Origin: Echinicola marina
GTDB lineage: Bacteria; Bacteroidota; Bacteroidia; Cytophagales; Cyclobacteriaceae
Assembly: GCF_020463795.1 (NCBI RefSeq)
Contig: NZ_CP080025.1
Location: forward strand, 2,663,501 to 2,727,500
Direction: 5' to 3'
Length of the DNA: 64,000 nt
Below, piece by piece: positions 19,253 to 28,796 of this stretch. The translations under genes were made by a program, and so were the position numbers. Position 1 is the stretch's first letter; every line of letters begins with the position of its first letter. Below the pieces are notes generated by a model. It ran no database searches and had not been told where the DNA came from. It worked only from the letters and a program-made list of their open reading frames with translations.

Positions 19253-19915
19253 ATGCGTAACAAAGAAATGACCTTTATTTTTGATCTGAATGGTACTATA
19301 ATCGATGATATGCACTTTCATACCAAGGCTTGGCATAAGCTTTTCAATGAGGATTTGGGGGCTAGCCTTTCCTGGGAAGAGGTGAAAAAGGAGATGTACG
19401 GAAAAAACCCGGAGGTGTTGGAAAGGGTTTTTGGGAAAAATAAATTCACCATGCAGGAAGCTGAGGACTGGTCCATGGAGAAAGAAAGAAGGTACCAAGA
19501 GGAATATTTGCCGCATATGAAATTGATCAACGGCTTGGATGTTTTTTTTGAAAAGGCCAAAAGCAAAAATGTAAAAATGGCCATTGGTTCAGCAGCCATT
19601 CCTTTCAATGTGGATTTTGTCTTGGATAATCTTGGACTAAGGGATTATTTCTCAGCGATTATTACTGCGGATAATGTGGCTGTGAGCAAGCCTCATCCAG
19701 AGACCTTTTTATTGGGAGCGGAAGCGCTTGGGGTTGAATCGGAAGATTGTATTGTTTTCGAAGATGCCCCAAAAGGGGTGGAGGCAGCCCGAAATGCAGG
19801 GATGAAAGCGGTCGTTTTGACCACCGCACATCCTAAAGAGGATTTTGCACAATATGACAATGTACTAGCCTTTATTGAAAACTATGAAGATCCTTTTATC
19901 AAAGAGTTGATTTAA
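19253..19915 (+). CDS. HAD-superfamily hydrolase, beta-phosphoglucomutase-like
   Basis: A 220-residue HAD phosphatase/mutase with an alpha-helical C1 cap. Motif I reads FDLNGTI, so the second aspartate (the general acid/base in DxD) is Asn. Motif II is GSAAIP (Ser/Ala variant), motif III lysine is in SKPHPETF, and motif IV is IVFEDAPKGVEAA. The Asn variant recurs in Bacteroidota HAD proteins and may alter phosphatase versus mutase activity. ATG 19253 or 19268 could start it. Confidence 0.87.
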   Translation: MRNKEMTFIFDLNGTIIDDMHFHTKAWHKLFNEDLGASLSWEEVKKEMYGKNPEVLERVFGKNKFTMQEAEDWSMEKERRYQEEYLPHMKLINGLDVFFEKAKSKNVKMAIGSAAIPFNVDFVLDNLGLRDYFSAIITADNVAVSKPHPETFLLGAEALGVESEDCIVFEDAPKGVEAARNAGMKAVVLTTAHPKEDFAQYDNVLAFIENYEDPFIKELI

Positions 19916-20019
19916 CTGATACAATGGTAGTAAAAGCGCCTGCTTTTGGCTAATACTTTCTTCTATAGAAAAAGAGCTATTGGTGATTCAAGGTTCTTGG
20001 ACATTATAAGTTAAATCAT

Positions 20020-20068
20020 ACCAAGCCTTCAGGTGAAATGATGTTTTTCATTCTTGAAGGCTTGGTCC
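20020..20068. terminator. Terminator-like hairpin
   Basis: ACCAAGCCTTCA pairs perfectly with TGAAGGCTTGGT over an imperfect inner stem and is followed by CCTTTT. It is about 105 bp after the HAD gene and 120 bp from the end of the convergent amidohydrolase. Confidence 0.6.
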
Positions 20069-20187
20069 TTTTGAATAATATTGTTGGTCTTTTTCTAACA
20101 CCAGGTGAATTCCAGTGGTAAGTTTATTTACTAGGATAGGGCATTGAATTTTATGGGTATTGTGTTCATGCAGAGGGGCTTGGTTTT

Positions 20188-21150
20188 TCAATTAATTTGG
20201 CCCTCAACCGTATTTTTAAGCCTTAGAAATGTGGCTGCGTTATTATAAAAGATATCTTCTTTTTGTTCGGTAGATAAAAAGGGGGCCTGATCAATAGCCT
20301 CAACAGCAGCCCCAATCTTTTCTGGCCAGACCATTTGGTCAGAACCAAACATCAGTCGTTTTCCAAGACCGGCACGGATCAGCCCTTCTAAGTAGTCATA
20401 AAAAGTTTGTCGTGGAATGACCCAAGTAATAGTAGATAGGTCAGCATAGAGCTGTGGGTACTGGTACATCATGGCGACCATTTCTTCCAGATAAGGAAAG
20501 CCCGCATTTTCTACAAAAAGGCGTAGTTTAGGATGGTTGATGAGTACTTCTTCCAATAATAAGGGGTTGCCGGCTGAGGGGCGAAAGTGTGGCATATAGG
20601 GACCAATTCCTAATGTATGTATAAGTACTGGAAGTTCTAGCTCTTCGGCCAGGTCGAAATAGGGGACAAGGCTAGGGTCATTGGGAGGAATTCCGTTAAG
20701 TTGGGTGCCTATTTCTCCCATTCCTTTAAAATCACCCGAAGAATATTTCTCTCTTAGTTGGTCCAATTGGTTGTTATCAGCTTTTAGAATAAAAGGGGAG
20801 GCAATAAAACGAGTGGGAGCTTTTTCGGTCCATGTTTGGACAGCTGACCAGTCTACGCCACTCAGAAAAGCTTTGCTGATATTGTATTCCTCCATTGCAG
20901 CCAGTGTTTTCTCCAGCAGCTCTTTGGGATCGACTGTTGCATGTCCATCACCTTCGCATGGAGAAGGGCGGCAGATAGATGGTGTACCGGCTGGAATTTC
21001 GTGGGGGAGCCCAGTATGCATGTGCATATCAATGATCTTACCCGTGTATTTTTCCTTGTCTAGATTATGAATTGTTTTTTGAACTGGGTTTTGGTTGCAG
21101 CTTAGTAGGAAACCAATAAGGAAACCCAGCAATAAAGTGCTGTACCTCAT
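20188..21150 (-). CDS. Lipoprotein amidohydrolase (TIM-barrel, amidohydrolase_2 type)
   Basis: A 320-residue protein with a lipoprotein signal (lipobox LLSC, Cys18), so probably membrane-anchored on the periplasmic side. The metal-binding HxH is in IIDMHMHTG, further candidate ligands are in LPVLIHTLG and LRLFVENAG, and the C-terminal aspartate is in LMFGSDQMVW. The substrate is unknown; relatives act on decarboxylatable or lactone substrates. Confidence 0.83.
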   Translation of the reverse strand: MRYSTLLLGFLIGFLLSCNQNPVQKTIHNLDKEKYTGKIIDMHMHTGLPHEIPAGTPSICRPSPCEGDGHATVDPKELLEKTLAAMEEYNISKAFLSGVDWSAVQTWTEKAPTRFIASPFILKADNNQLDQLREKYSSGDFKGMGEIGTQLNGIPPNDPSLVPYFDLAEELELPVLIHTLGIGPYMPHFRPSAGNPLLLEEVLINHPKLRLFVENAGFPYLEEMVAMMYQYPQLYADLSTITWVIPRQTFYDYLEGLIRAGLGKRLMFGSDQMVWPEKIGAAVEAIDQAPFLSTEQKEDIFYNNAATFLRLKNTVEGQIN

Positions 21151-21574
21151 GATTGTAAAATCTTTAGTTAGCTCGAAATAGCCACTAAGGCTTGATGGAA
21201 GGTTGGGTGATTTTTTGTTGAAATGTATTTAGGTGAAAATACATTACCTACCTGCATGAAATTTTTGCAAGTGCTAGAAGGAAAGTTATAACTATAAGTT
21301 ACCAAATAATTTGGTTAATGGAAAATCTTCTATCGGTGCCCTCGATGTTTTTTGGGAAGACCAAGCATTATTTAACCCGGATTATGCATTAGCAATCGTA
21401 GTGAGGGCTGAAAATGCAAGAAAATCAGGCTGTTTGGAGACTGAGGCATAGCACCGCTATGGTGAAGTCGAAAACAGCAGCAAAGCGACTGATTTTAAAG
21501 CATTTTCAGTCCGTAATAGATAAGCTAATGCATATTTCGGGTTTAAAGATTTATTGCTGTATTAGGATTGTTGC
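21151..21574. other. Intergenic region containing repeat copy A
   Basis: No gene is visible. The right two thirds is occupied by the dispersed palindromic repeat (21370-21546); the left part is AT-rich and carries the amidohydrolase upstream region. Confidence 0.5.
21370..21546 (+). repeat. Dispersed palindromic repeat, copy A
   Basis: About 177 bp whose two ends are imperfect inverted copies (AACCCGGATTATGCATTAGC and the complement of GCTAATGCATATTTCGGGTT). The centre carries a CATAGC-ACC-GCTATG hairpin. Almost identical, in reverse orientation, to copy B near 55.9 kb. Confidence 0.85.
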
Positions 21575-22024
21575 TTAAGCGTCCGGAATATCAGGTTCTA
21601 CCAATCGCTTTAACTTATCCAAGGATTCCTGCCAGCCTAAATAGCACATTTCTGTAGGAATGACATCAGGAATTCCTTCTTGGGTCGCGAAAAGTTCTGT
21701 TCCGCAGGAAACCTCTTTGAATTCTATGGTGGTAATCATTTGTCCCGGTAGGTTGGGGTCGTCAAATTGGTCAGTGTATTTTAAAAGTTCATTGGCTTTG
21801 ATTTCTAAATACTCTCCGCCAAAAGAATGTCCATTACCTGTGGTGAAATTTGTAAAGGACATTTTGTAGCTTCCGCCGGTTTTGAAGTCCATATTATGCA
21901 CTTTACATATAAACCCATAAGGAGGCAACCAAGAAGCGATGGCATCGGCATCAGCAAATGCCTTGAATACTTTTTCCACTGGTGCTGCAAAAACACGATG
22001 TAATTTTACGGTGTTGTAGGCCAT
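21575..22024 (-). CDS. SRPBCC / AHSA1 domain protein
   Basis: A 149-residue START-like fold protein of the Aha1/CalC family. The N-terminal VKLHRVFAAPVEKVFKAFAD and the C-terminal GWQESLDKLKRLVE are typical. Such proteins bind small hydrophobic ligands; function unassigned. Monocistronic between repeat copies. Confidence 0.85.
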   Translation of the reverse strand: MAYNTVKLHRVFAAPVEKVFKAFADADAIASWLPPYGFICKVHNMDFKTGGSYKMSFTNFTTGNGHSFGGEYLEIKANELLKYTDQFDDPNLPGQMITTIEFKEVSCGTELFATQEGIPDVIPTEMCYLGWQESLDKLKRLVEPDIPDA

Positions 22025-22186
22025 AATCAGTTCGTTTTATTATCTAATTTAAAAAATAATTTTCAGAAAATGGAGGGAACTCGATGACATGCAGATTGCT
22101 AGAAATAAAGAAGTAAGGAGTGATGGGGACTATGGAAGAAGTAAGTAGTCGATGCTTTATTCATACTAGCTGTGTAAGGAATGAAG

Positions 22187-22816
22187 TCAGTCACAACAGC
22201 CGTTTATATCGCTTTTTGCTTTTTCAAAACACTCTATACCTTCCGAGTAAGCAAAATAAGCTAGTCCAAGCGTACCAATGCTATCTATATAAGGAATCCC
22301 AAACAATTCATAAATACCGCTACTTACCAGCAGAATGATGGACATATATACACATACCAATGTGCAATTGGCATCTGCTAAGATGGGGGCAGAGTCCAGT
22401 TTACTCCCAACTTTTCTTTTCCAAATGACCAGTAGCCACATTACAATGATAGAAATTGTCGAGATGATGACACCCCAAAAGGTTGTCAGTGGTTTGTGAC
22501 CAATCCAAATATTATAAATGCTTGTAACAATAAGCCCAAAAACCAGGGTGTAAAATGCTGTACCTGTGATTCTTAATGCTGTTCTTTCAAAATCATCACG
22601 TTTACTACTGGGGTTTTTCCGAATCCTTAAAATCATATGGGCTATGCCAAACCCAGAAATGACTTCAATAAAACTATCCGAGCCAAAGCCAAAAAGGGCC
22701 AGGCTTTCATCTTCAAACCCCAGATAGGTTGAAATGAGTCCCTCCGCTATGTTGTAGATTATCGTAAATACGGCCAGTCCAAAAGCAATTTTGTATAGTT
22801 CTTTATTTTCTGCCAT
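22187..22816 (-). CDS. Cation-diffusion-facilitator-like membrane protein
   Basis: A 209-residue protein with about six membrane helices and no large soluble domain. The GSDSFIEVISGF stretch in helix 2 and DANCTLVCVYMS in helix 5 resemble the metal-site helices of CDF transporters. It lacks the C-terminal cytoplasmic domain, so it is a truncated or minimal member. Ends in a GCC-rich tail (INGCCD). Metal export is inferred only. Confidence 0.75.
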   Translation of the reverse strand: MAENKELYKIAFGLAVFTIIYNIAEGLISTYLGFEDESLALFGFGSDSFIEVISGFGIAHMILRIRKNPSSKRDDFERTALRITGTAFYTLVFGLIVTSIYNIWIGHKPLTTFWGVIISTISIIVMWLLVIWKRKVGSKLDSAPILADANCTLVCVYMSIILLVSSGIYELFGIPYIDSIGTLGLAYFAYSEGIECFEKAKSDINGCCD

Positions 22817-22942
22817 TAGAATTGTTTTTTTGGATTACACCTAATGGTTGAAAATACAAATTATAGCTTTCAAAATCAGGTTTTCATCTTTTGGCTTTAA
22901 AAATGATCGTTTTAGTAAATTGCTTTAGTGCTATTGAATCTT

Positions 22943-22990
22943 GGTTATGCATTGAGAATCGTAATAGATAGGCTAATGCATATTTAGGGG
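22943..22990 (+). repeat. Dispersed palindromic repeat, copy C (deletion derivative)
   Basis: The two outer ends of the 177-bp repeat are joined (TTATGCATT...GATAGGCTAATGCATATTT) with the middle missing, leaving a short palindrome between the CDF-like gene and the sigma factor gene. Confidence 0.6.
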
Positions 22991-23016
22991 CAAAGTAAGA
23001 ATTTTGCTCTTAAAGT

Positions 23017-24255
23017 TTATTGGCTGTTGTTTAGTTTAAGTTGTTCTATTTTCTTTTTTAAAGATAGGATTTTCTTTTCCGATCGGGTGTTTTTGAGGGC
23101 TTGTTCGTAATATTCAATTGCCTTTAATGGTACTGATTCTGTGTATAAATATCCCAATAGTTGATAGTATTGATTGTTTTCCCCAAGCTTTAATTTTTCA
23201 GCTTCGGGAATTGCTTTAGCCTTTCCGTAAACTTTTGAAAAGGCAAATGTGCGGTTCAATGCTGTTACGGGAGAATAGTCGATTAGGACAAGTTGGTTGT
23301 ACAACAGCAATATATGTTGCCACTTGTGTTCATTTTTTGGTGTAGCGTGCCAATAGGCAATTCCAGCTTCCAGGTGGTACTTTGAAATTTCTTTCTTATT
23401 TGTAGCTTTTACTAAATAGTAGTTTCCTCTTTCTATGAGTGATTGGTCCCATAAGTTTTGATCCTGTTCGTCAAATAAAACAATGTCTCCTTTATGGTTT
23501 GTCCTTGCCTCTAATCTGGAGCTTTGAAAGCACATTAATGCCAATAAGGCATTGGTCTGAGAGGTGTCCGTTAATGGGTTTTCGGTCAATTGCAGTGTTA
23601 ATCTTGTCGCCTCAGCGCAAAGATCCTTTCGTACTAAATTATCATTGGATTGGGAAAAGTAACCTTCGTTAAATAGTAGGTAAAGTGTTTTTAAAACAGC
23701 GCTCAGTCGAGATTTAATTTCAGCACCGGACAATGTTTTGATTTGAAAATTGTCTTTACGGAGATTGTTTCTTGCCCGATACAAACGCTTTTTAATGGTT
23801 TCAGGTTTTATTATGAAGGCACTGGCTATTTCTTCCACACTAAAGCCACACAGTATTTGAAGGGCTAGGCAAATCTGGCTTTCGTTGGAATTGAGGGGAT
23901 TGCAAACGGCAAAAATCATCGCCAATTGGCTGTCTGCAATAATTTGCCCTTCATACTCGATTTCTTTTTCAGAAACATTAGGAGTCAGCTCTTCTTTGAT
24001 TTGGGTTTCAAATACAGAGAGGTGTTTGAAATAGTCCTTGGTTTTGTTTTTGGCTACTGTATAGAGCCATGCAGCAGGATTTTCCGGAACACCATGGATC
24101 GCCCAATGCTCTGATGCTTTCAAAAAAGTATCGCTGGCAATGTCTTCGGCAATTTCAATATGCTTCAAACCAAAATGACGGCATAGTACAGCCGTCATTT
24201 TAGCGTATTCCTGTCGGAATAGATGAGGGATCAATTCATGAGGAGCATTACCCAT
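23017..24255 (-). CDS. ECF sigma factor with C-terminal extension (ECF42-like)
   Basis: A 412-residue RNA polymerase sigma-70-family factor. Sigma region 2 lies at about residues 15-85 and region 4 about 120-180 (ILCGFSVEEIASAFIIKPETIKKRLYRARNNL), followed by a long helical, TPR-like C-terminal domain of about 220 residues. That extension and the YciI/DGPF-type neighbour define the ECF42 type, which lacks a classical anti-sigma factor. It is the last gene of a three-gene operon. Confidence 0.9.
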   Translation of the reverse strand: MGNAPHELIPHLFRQEYAKMTAVLCRHFGLKHIEIAEDIASDTFLKASEHWAIHGVPENPAAWLYTVAKNKTKDYFKHLSVFETQIKEELTPNVSEKEIEYEGQIIADSQLAMIFAVCNPLNSNESQICLALQILCGFSVEEIASAFIIKPETIKKRLYRARNNLRKDNFQIKTLSGAEIKSRLSAVLKTLYLLFNEGYFSQSNDNLVRKDLCAEATRLTLQLTENPLTDTSQTNALLALMCFQSSRLEARTNHKGDIVLFDEQDQNLWDQSLIERGNYYLVKATNKKEISKYHLEAGIAYWHATPKNEHKWQHILLLYNQLVLIDYSPVTALNRTFAFSKVYGKAKAIPEAEKLKLGENNQYYQLLGYLYTESVPLKAIEYYEQALKNTRSEKKILSLKKKIEQLKLNNSQ

Positions 24256-24257
24256 TT

Positions 24258-24566
24258 TTAAATCGTAGGTTTTGCCGATGCTACAAAATCCATGATGGAA
24301 ACGGTATGGGTACCATTTAGTCCGCTTTGGTCTCGCTTTTCCTGAAATTCCAAAAACGAGGGTACGCTCAGTACCTTTTGTTGCATTTTTTCATCTTGAT
24401 AGCTTGAAATGTGCACAAAAGTGACTTTGTCATCTTTCACGAAAACATTGTAAGTAAAACGTGAACTGTCCAACTCTTTAAAATCCCGTATGAACTTTCT
24501 GATATTGAGCTCGTTTTGCTTAGAAAACTCTGGCTTTACGGTGTAGCTTACCAATACATTTATCAT
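24258..24566 (-). CDS. Antibiotic-biosynthesis-monooxygenase (ABM) domain protein
   Basis: A 102-residue dimeric alpha-beta barrel (ABM) protein, starting MINVLVSYTVKPEF and containing the FVHISSYQDEKMQQKVLSVPSF block. Relatives are quinol monooxygenases or stress proteins. It lies 18 bp after the YciI-like gene and 2 nt before the sigma factor gene, so all three are probably one operon. Confidence 0.8.
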   Translation of the reverse strand: MINVLVSYTVKPEFSKQNELNIRKFIRDFKELDSSRFTYNVFVKDDKVTFVHISSYQDEKMQQKVLSVPSFLEFQEKRDQSGLNGTHTVSIMDFVASAKPTI

Positions 24567-24584
24567 GTTTTCGGAGTTTGACGG

Positions 24585-24923
24585 TTATTTCTTCAATACT
24601 TCACGTACCTCAATAGTCCCTCCAATTTTGAATATAGGATTTCCCTTGGCTATTTCGACCGCTTCGTCAATGTCTTCGGTTTTTACCACGATATAGCCAC
24701 TGATAAATTCTTTGATTTCGGTGTAGGGTCCATCAGTTACTTCATTGTTTGCTTTGACTGTTTTTGCACTTCCAGGAATAGGAAGCAGGGTGTTGCCCTT
24801 GTCAACCAATTTGTTTTGAGCGGCAATGCTGCTCAACCAGTTCATTCGCTCCTGCATCTGTTCGGGAGAAGGCTTGAAATCTGATATGTCTTTCAGTCTG
24901 AAAATTAATGCGAATTCTTTCAT
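24585..24923 (-). CDS. YciI-related (DGPF-type) protein
   Basis: A 112-residue YCII-fold protein. The diagnostic motif appears as DGPYTEIKEFISGY (variant of DGPF). In ECF42 systems these proteins are partner or target genes of the sigma factor; here it is the promoter-proximal gene of the operon. Confidence 0.85.
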   Translation of the reverse strand: MKEFALIFRLKDISDFKPSPEQMQERMNWLSSIAAQNKLVDKGNTLLPIPGSAKTVKANNEVTDGPYTEIKEFISGYIVVKTEDIDEAVEIAKGNPIFKIGGTIEVREVLKK

Positions 24924-25306
24924 TTCTATAATTTTTTAAAGTTCATCCTAATGACGATTGGGATCACAAGAAGGGGACAATCTGCTTCGTTTTTTTCTGA
25001 TATTTCTTTCAAATGTTTTTTATAACTTGAATGCGGTCAATGTGCTTTGGACAAGGAGAAAATAATTTTCACTCTTTATTCTATTTTTTAAGATTGGTTG
25101 ATACTGATAAGTGAACAATATGACATCTGGTTTTGCAGTAATCAAGTTAATTTACTAGTCAATTATTTCAAAATAAAGTAGTTAATCGGCCGAAATGATA
25201 TTACAGGAAATGTTCTTTCATCCCATAAGCGTGTGTGCTGCGTCATATATGTTCAAATTCCATTATTTCAATTATGTAGATAAATGGATAAAAGGGAACT
25301 TCAGCA
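24924..25306. other. Gene-free spacer
   Basis: About 380 bp of AT-rich sequence between the sigma operon and the end of the LytTR regulator gene. No open reading frame, strong hairpin or known repeat is visible. The sigma operon promoter should be here. Confidence 0.4.
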
Positions 25307-26077
25307 TTAATATTCAAGTAAAGATTTTATTTCTTGGTAATAACTCCTTCCACTAGTGATTTTACTTTGGCTGTAATCGTCTAGCACCAATACAAAACGG
25401 TTGTTATAATACTTATTGATTTCTTTCAGTAGTTTTTTGTTAATCAGATATGATTTGTGCACCCTGATAAAATAATCAGGTAACTTTTCTTCTAACTTTT
25501 TTAGGCTTGAATCCAAAATATAGGATTTAGCATGTTTGGTGACAATATTCACATACTTCTCATCTGCTTGAAAGTAGGAGACTTCATCGAGGCGGATAAA
25601 GATAACCCGATCGCCCACCTTTACTGGGATAGATGATGTTTCAGTTTTCTGTAACTGCCGATTAAACTGTTCAATGAGCTGATCCATGTTGATATTCGAT
25701 CTGTTATCACTCAACTGTTCCATTTTTTCTATGGTCCTGGCAAATCTTTCTTTTGTGAGTGGCTTGACCAGGTAGTCGATACAGTTGGTGTCAAAGGCTT
25801 TTAAGGCAAATTCATCGTAGGCTGTACAAAAAATCACTTTGGGCAAATAATGAAGGTTTTTCAGTACATCAAAACCGTTGATTTCCGGCATCTGTATATC
25901 CAGACAAATAAGCTCTGGCTTCAGTTGGTTGATTTTTTCAATGGCTTGTTCTCCATTTTCCGCTTCAGCAATGACTTCAAATTTTTCAGGATATTCTTCT
26001 ATCATTGATCTTAGCCTCATTCTGGCCAAGGGTTCATCGTCCACGATAATAGTGCTGTATGCTTGCTTTGTGGTCAT
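25307..26077 (-). CDS. LytTR-family response regulator
   Basis: A 256-residue transcription regulator: receiver domain 1-125 with the phosphoacceptor Asp in LDIQMPEINGF and the conserved Lys in YLVKPL, then a LytTR DNA-binding domain about 150-250 (FIRVHKSYLINKKLL). Its start overlaps the stop of the kinase gene by 4 nt, so the two form a two-component pair. Confidence 0.93.
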   Translation of the reverse strand: MTTKQAYSTIIVDDEPLARMRLRSMIEEYPEKFEVIAEAENGEQAIEKINQLKPELICLDIQMPEINGFDVLKNLHYLPKVIFCTAYDEFALKAFDTNCIDYLVKPLTKERFARTIEKMEQLSDNRSNINMDQLIEQFNRQLQKTETSSIPVKVGDRVIFIRLDEVSYFQADEKYVNIVTKHAKSYILDSSLKKLEEKLPDYFIRVHKSYLINKKLLKEINKYYNNRFVLVLDDYSQSKITSGRSYYQEIKSLLEY

Positions 26078-27891
26078 TTTTCAAATTGATTCTTTAAGAT
26101 TACCTTAAAATGTTTTTGCTCTCCGTTTTCCCAATTCACACTGGCCTTATTCCCATAGATAATGTCCAGTTTATCGTACAGGTTTTGTAATCCATAGCCG
26201 CTGACCGGTTCTTCAGGAAATCCAGGGCCATTATCATATACAGATAGGATTAGGTTCTTTCCCTCTTTTATTATTTCAACGCGGACTTTACCTGGGCCTT
26301 TTATTTTCGAAAGTCCGTGCTTAATGGCATTTTCTACCAATGGTTGGATCAGGAATTTGGGGATCTGCTTGTCCAGGGTGTCTTTATCAGTGTTTATTTC
26401 ATAGCTCAGCCGGTCACCGAAACGGGTTTTTTCTATTTCAAGGTATTTTTTTACCATTTCTAGCTCTTCAGCCACCGTGACGAAGGTTTTGTCCTCTTGA
26501 TTGATGGAGTACCTGAAAAGTTCGGAAAGACCAGTAGCCATGTTTTCGGTTTTATCCGCATTGATATGGGCCAAGCTGGCGATAGAATTGAGTGAGTTAT
26601 ATAAAAAATGAGGGTTGATGCGCGAATGCAGGGCGTTTAACTCGGCTTGATTTTTTAGTGCCTTCATTCTGGCAATTTCAACATCCTTCTGATTGACCAT
26701 GCTTTGGATACGGTAGTGAACGATATTATAGAAAACCCTCAAAGTAGCCACAAATATAATTTTCAACAGAAAAGATGGATCTTGGGTAAAGAAGGTAAGA
26801 GGGCTAAATCCTGAAAGCAGTGCTTTATTCCAAAATAAAATAAAGATGAAAATTGCGATGACTGAGACCAAGAAGGGTAGGATGATAGTGCTTAAAAAGA
26901 TAAATGCCTGTTTCCCTACGAAATTATCTATCTTCTTGAGAAAAATGGGCTCGGTAAAATAGAAAATAATAAGGATAAATACTGCATAAGAAAAAGTGAT
27001 GAGATAACTGATGCCAAAGTCAGCAGGACTGAATATTAAAAGGGGATTATAATCAGTAGCCGTGTAGGAAGTATGGTAAAAGGAAAAGATAAAAGGAAGT
27101 ATAAAAAGGATGATGGTCCTCTGCTTTATATATAAAAATAGTCCGGGGTTTTGTTTTCTTTTAGAAGCTCTGGAGAGGAAAAACATAAAGCCAAATATGA
27201 TTAAAATGGCTTTGAATACACTCGGGAGGATTTTCAATAACTTTTGAAATCTTAGATTAAGATAATAAGAATAGCCGAACTTTCTTACCGTATTTTCTTT
27301 GAGATTTTCATAGAAATCAGGTGAATATAGCTTTCTAAGCAAGTTTTTGTCTATTTCCTTAAATTCAGCATCAGCGGCTTTGGGTGAATCAAAAATCCCT
27401 CCGTAACCAGTACTCCCATTTTGAGACGAGTAAAGCTTGGTTAATTGGCGAATGGTATGATAATAAATGTGATTTATGGCTGCTTTTTCGTCGATTGATC
27501 CTGGGATTCCAAGTTTTAAATTGACATAAATAATATTGGAACCAGAGGTTCGTCGTCCTGATGAGGTGGATAGCCCTCCTGCTTCATGTGAAAGAGTTAG
27601 TTTGAAGTTGGGGTCTGTTTCTACCATTTTAATTTGAACGGTTTCAAGCAGGTCGTTTAATTCGGCAATCATTTTGACAAAGACCGCAGAATCCTGATGG
27701 TTCTTGGCCCCGGTTAACTGAAAACGGATATCATCCTCAAAGCGATAGGCCTTGGAGTTATCCCCGTTAAACAGCCTTTCCCGAATTACATTCCAAGTGG
27801 TCTCTTCAAAGGGGCTTTGGGCTGGATGCGCCTGACTTAAGTTTAGACTGGCTAAAATGACTACTAAAAAAAGCAATAACTGTTTCATCAT
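26074..27891 (-). CDS. LytS-like sensor histidine kinase with periplasmic N-terminal domain
   Basis: 605 residues from ATG 27891, which gives a signal peptide (MKQLLLFLVVILASLNLSQA). A start at 28005 would bury this signal behind 38 polar residues. A periplasmic domain of about 200 residues is followed by roughly five membrane helices, a His_kinase domain with the phosphoacceptor His in NPHFLYNSLNS, and a HATPase domain (NAIKHGL, DNGPGF, GYGLQNL). The ligand is unknown. Confidence 0.9.
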   Translation of the reverse strand: MMKQLLLFLVVILASLNLSQAHPAQSPFEETTWNVIRERLFNGDNSKAYRFEDDIRFQLTGAKNHQDSAVFVKMIAELNDLLETVQIKMVETDPNFKLTLSHEAGGLSTSSGRRTSGSNIIYVNLKLGIPGSIDEKAAINHIYYHTIRQLTKLYSSQNGSTGYGGIFDSPKAADAEFKEIDKNLLRKLYSPDFYENLKENTVRKFGYSYYLNLRFQKLLKILPSVFKAILIIFGFMFFLSRASKRKQNPGLFLYIKQRTIILFILPFIFSFYHTSYTATDYNPLLIFSPADFGISYLITFSYAVFILIIFYFTEPIFLKKIDNFVGKQAFIFLSTIILPFLVSVIAIFIFILFWNKALLSGFSPLTFFTQDPSFLLKIIFVATLRVFYNIVHYRIQSMVNQKDVEIARMKALKNQAELNALHSRINPHFLYNSLNSIASLAHINADKTENMATGLSELFRYSINQEDKTFVTVAEELEMVKKYLEIEKTRFGDRLSYEINTDKDTLDKQIPKFLIQPLVENAIKHGLSKIKGPGKVRVEIIKEGKNLILSVYDNGPGFPEEPVSGYGLQNLYDKLDIIYGNKASVNWENGEQKHFKVILKNQFEK

Positions 27892-28134
27892 GACTTGGTT
27901 TTTATTTGAGCTTAAAGAAACAGTGTTGTCATCTGGTAATACAGTCTTTTCCGATGAAGTGTGGAATTTGGGGAATATTCTGTTTAGGTATTTTATATTT
28001 TTCACTAAGGTCTGTTGAAAATAGGAGGTAAGGATTTGTTTATGGCACCTGTCCTTTAGAAAATGAGCTGAACTCCCGTGAATTTAAGAGCTTAAATCTA
28101 TAGTCAGAACCAGATCAAGGAAAGGAAAAACTTC

Positions 28135-28210
28135 AACTAAGATATTCATTGGAATTGATGTAGACAAGCGGCAGTGGGGTGGGCGCGTATCTTTCGGGCA
28201 TGCATACCAA
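28135..28210 (+). pseudogene. Possible IS110 transposase remnant
   Basis: Translates as KIFIGIDVDKRQW before running into a stop; FIGIDVDK-type starts are characteristic of the DEDD domain of IS110-family transposases. Only about 15-25 codons can be followed, so this is tentative. Confidence 0.35.
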
Positions 28211-28599
28211 TGAATTTTCAGTTAGTCTACCTAATAGGAAGTCTAGGGACCTGCCTTGACTGCTTTTCCATAAAGTGTAAGTTTAGCGGTTTTATCAGCC
28301 TTCACCCTGCCCTGTTAGTGGAGGTTTTGTAACATTTGGATTGCCATAGTTCCCATGCAACTATGTGATTAGCCTATATCAGTCAGGTATTTACCTTTTC
28401 CTGTATAGGGATTATTCAAGGAACAATTCCAAATTATCTTCGGATTTCACTCGGTTATTTCCGAGTTTAATCCGAAGGTGATCCGAGGGAGATCCCTGTA
28501 TGATCCAAAGATTATTCTGTTTTTATCCAAATAGAGGTGAACGGATGTTAAACCTGGAATTAAGCATGGAGGAATACTTATAGTCTGTCCCGACAACTG

Positions 28600-28714
28600 T
28601 AGTGAAGAGCTGAAACTACAAGGAAATGAGTTCCGATCAATCGAGAAGCAAAGCGGTTGATTGTAAGGTGGTTTTAGGTCGTGATAGATAAGCTAATGCA
28701 TATTTCTGGTTAGA
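28600..28714 (+). repeat. Dispersed palindromic repeat, copy D (diverged right half)
   Basis: Shares GATAGATAAGCTAATGCATA with copy A and, more weakly, the GAAGCAAAGCG...TTGATT block to its left. The left half of the element is not recognisable. Confidence 0.55.
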
Positions 28715-28796
28715 CACTGAAGCGGAATCGAGCGTTCTAAAGTTGAAATATGGTGGATAGCTTGTGAGGATAGGTAGTTTTTAGGTGCAGTGTTTT

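Larger units (their letters stand above)
27892..28796. other. Long gene-free region with decayed elements
   Basis: About 900 bp without a credible gene. It holds a possible IS110 remnant (28135-28210), a nested hairpin at 28441-28474 (CGGATT/AATCCG outside, CTCGG/CCGAG inside), and a diverged copy of the dispersed repeat (about 28600-28714). It looks like a graveyard of mobile elements. Confidence 0.55.
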
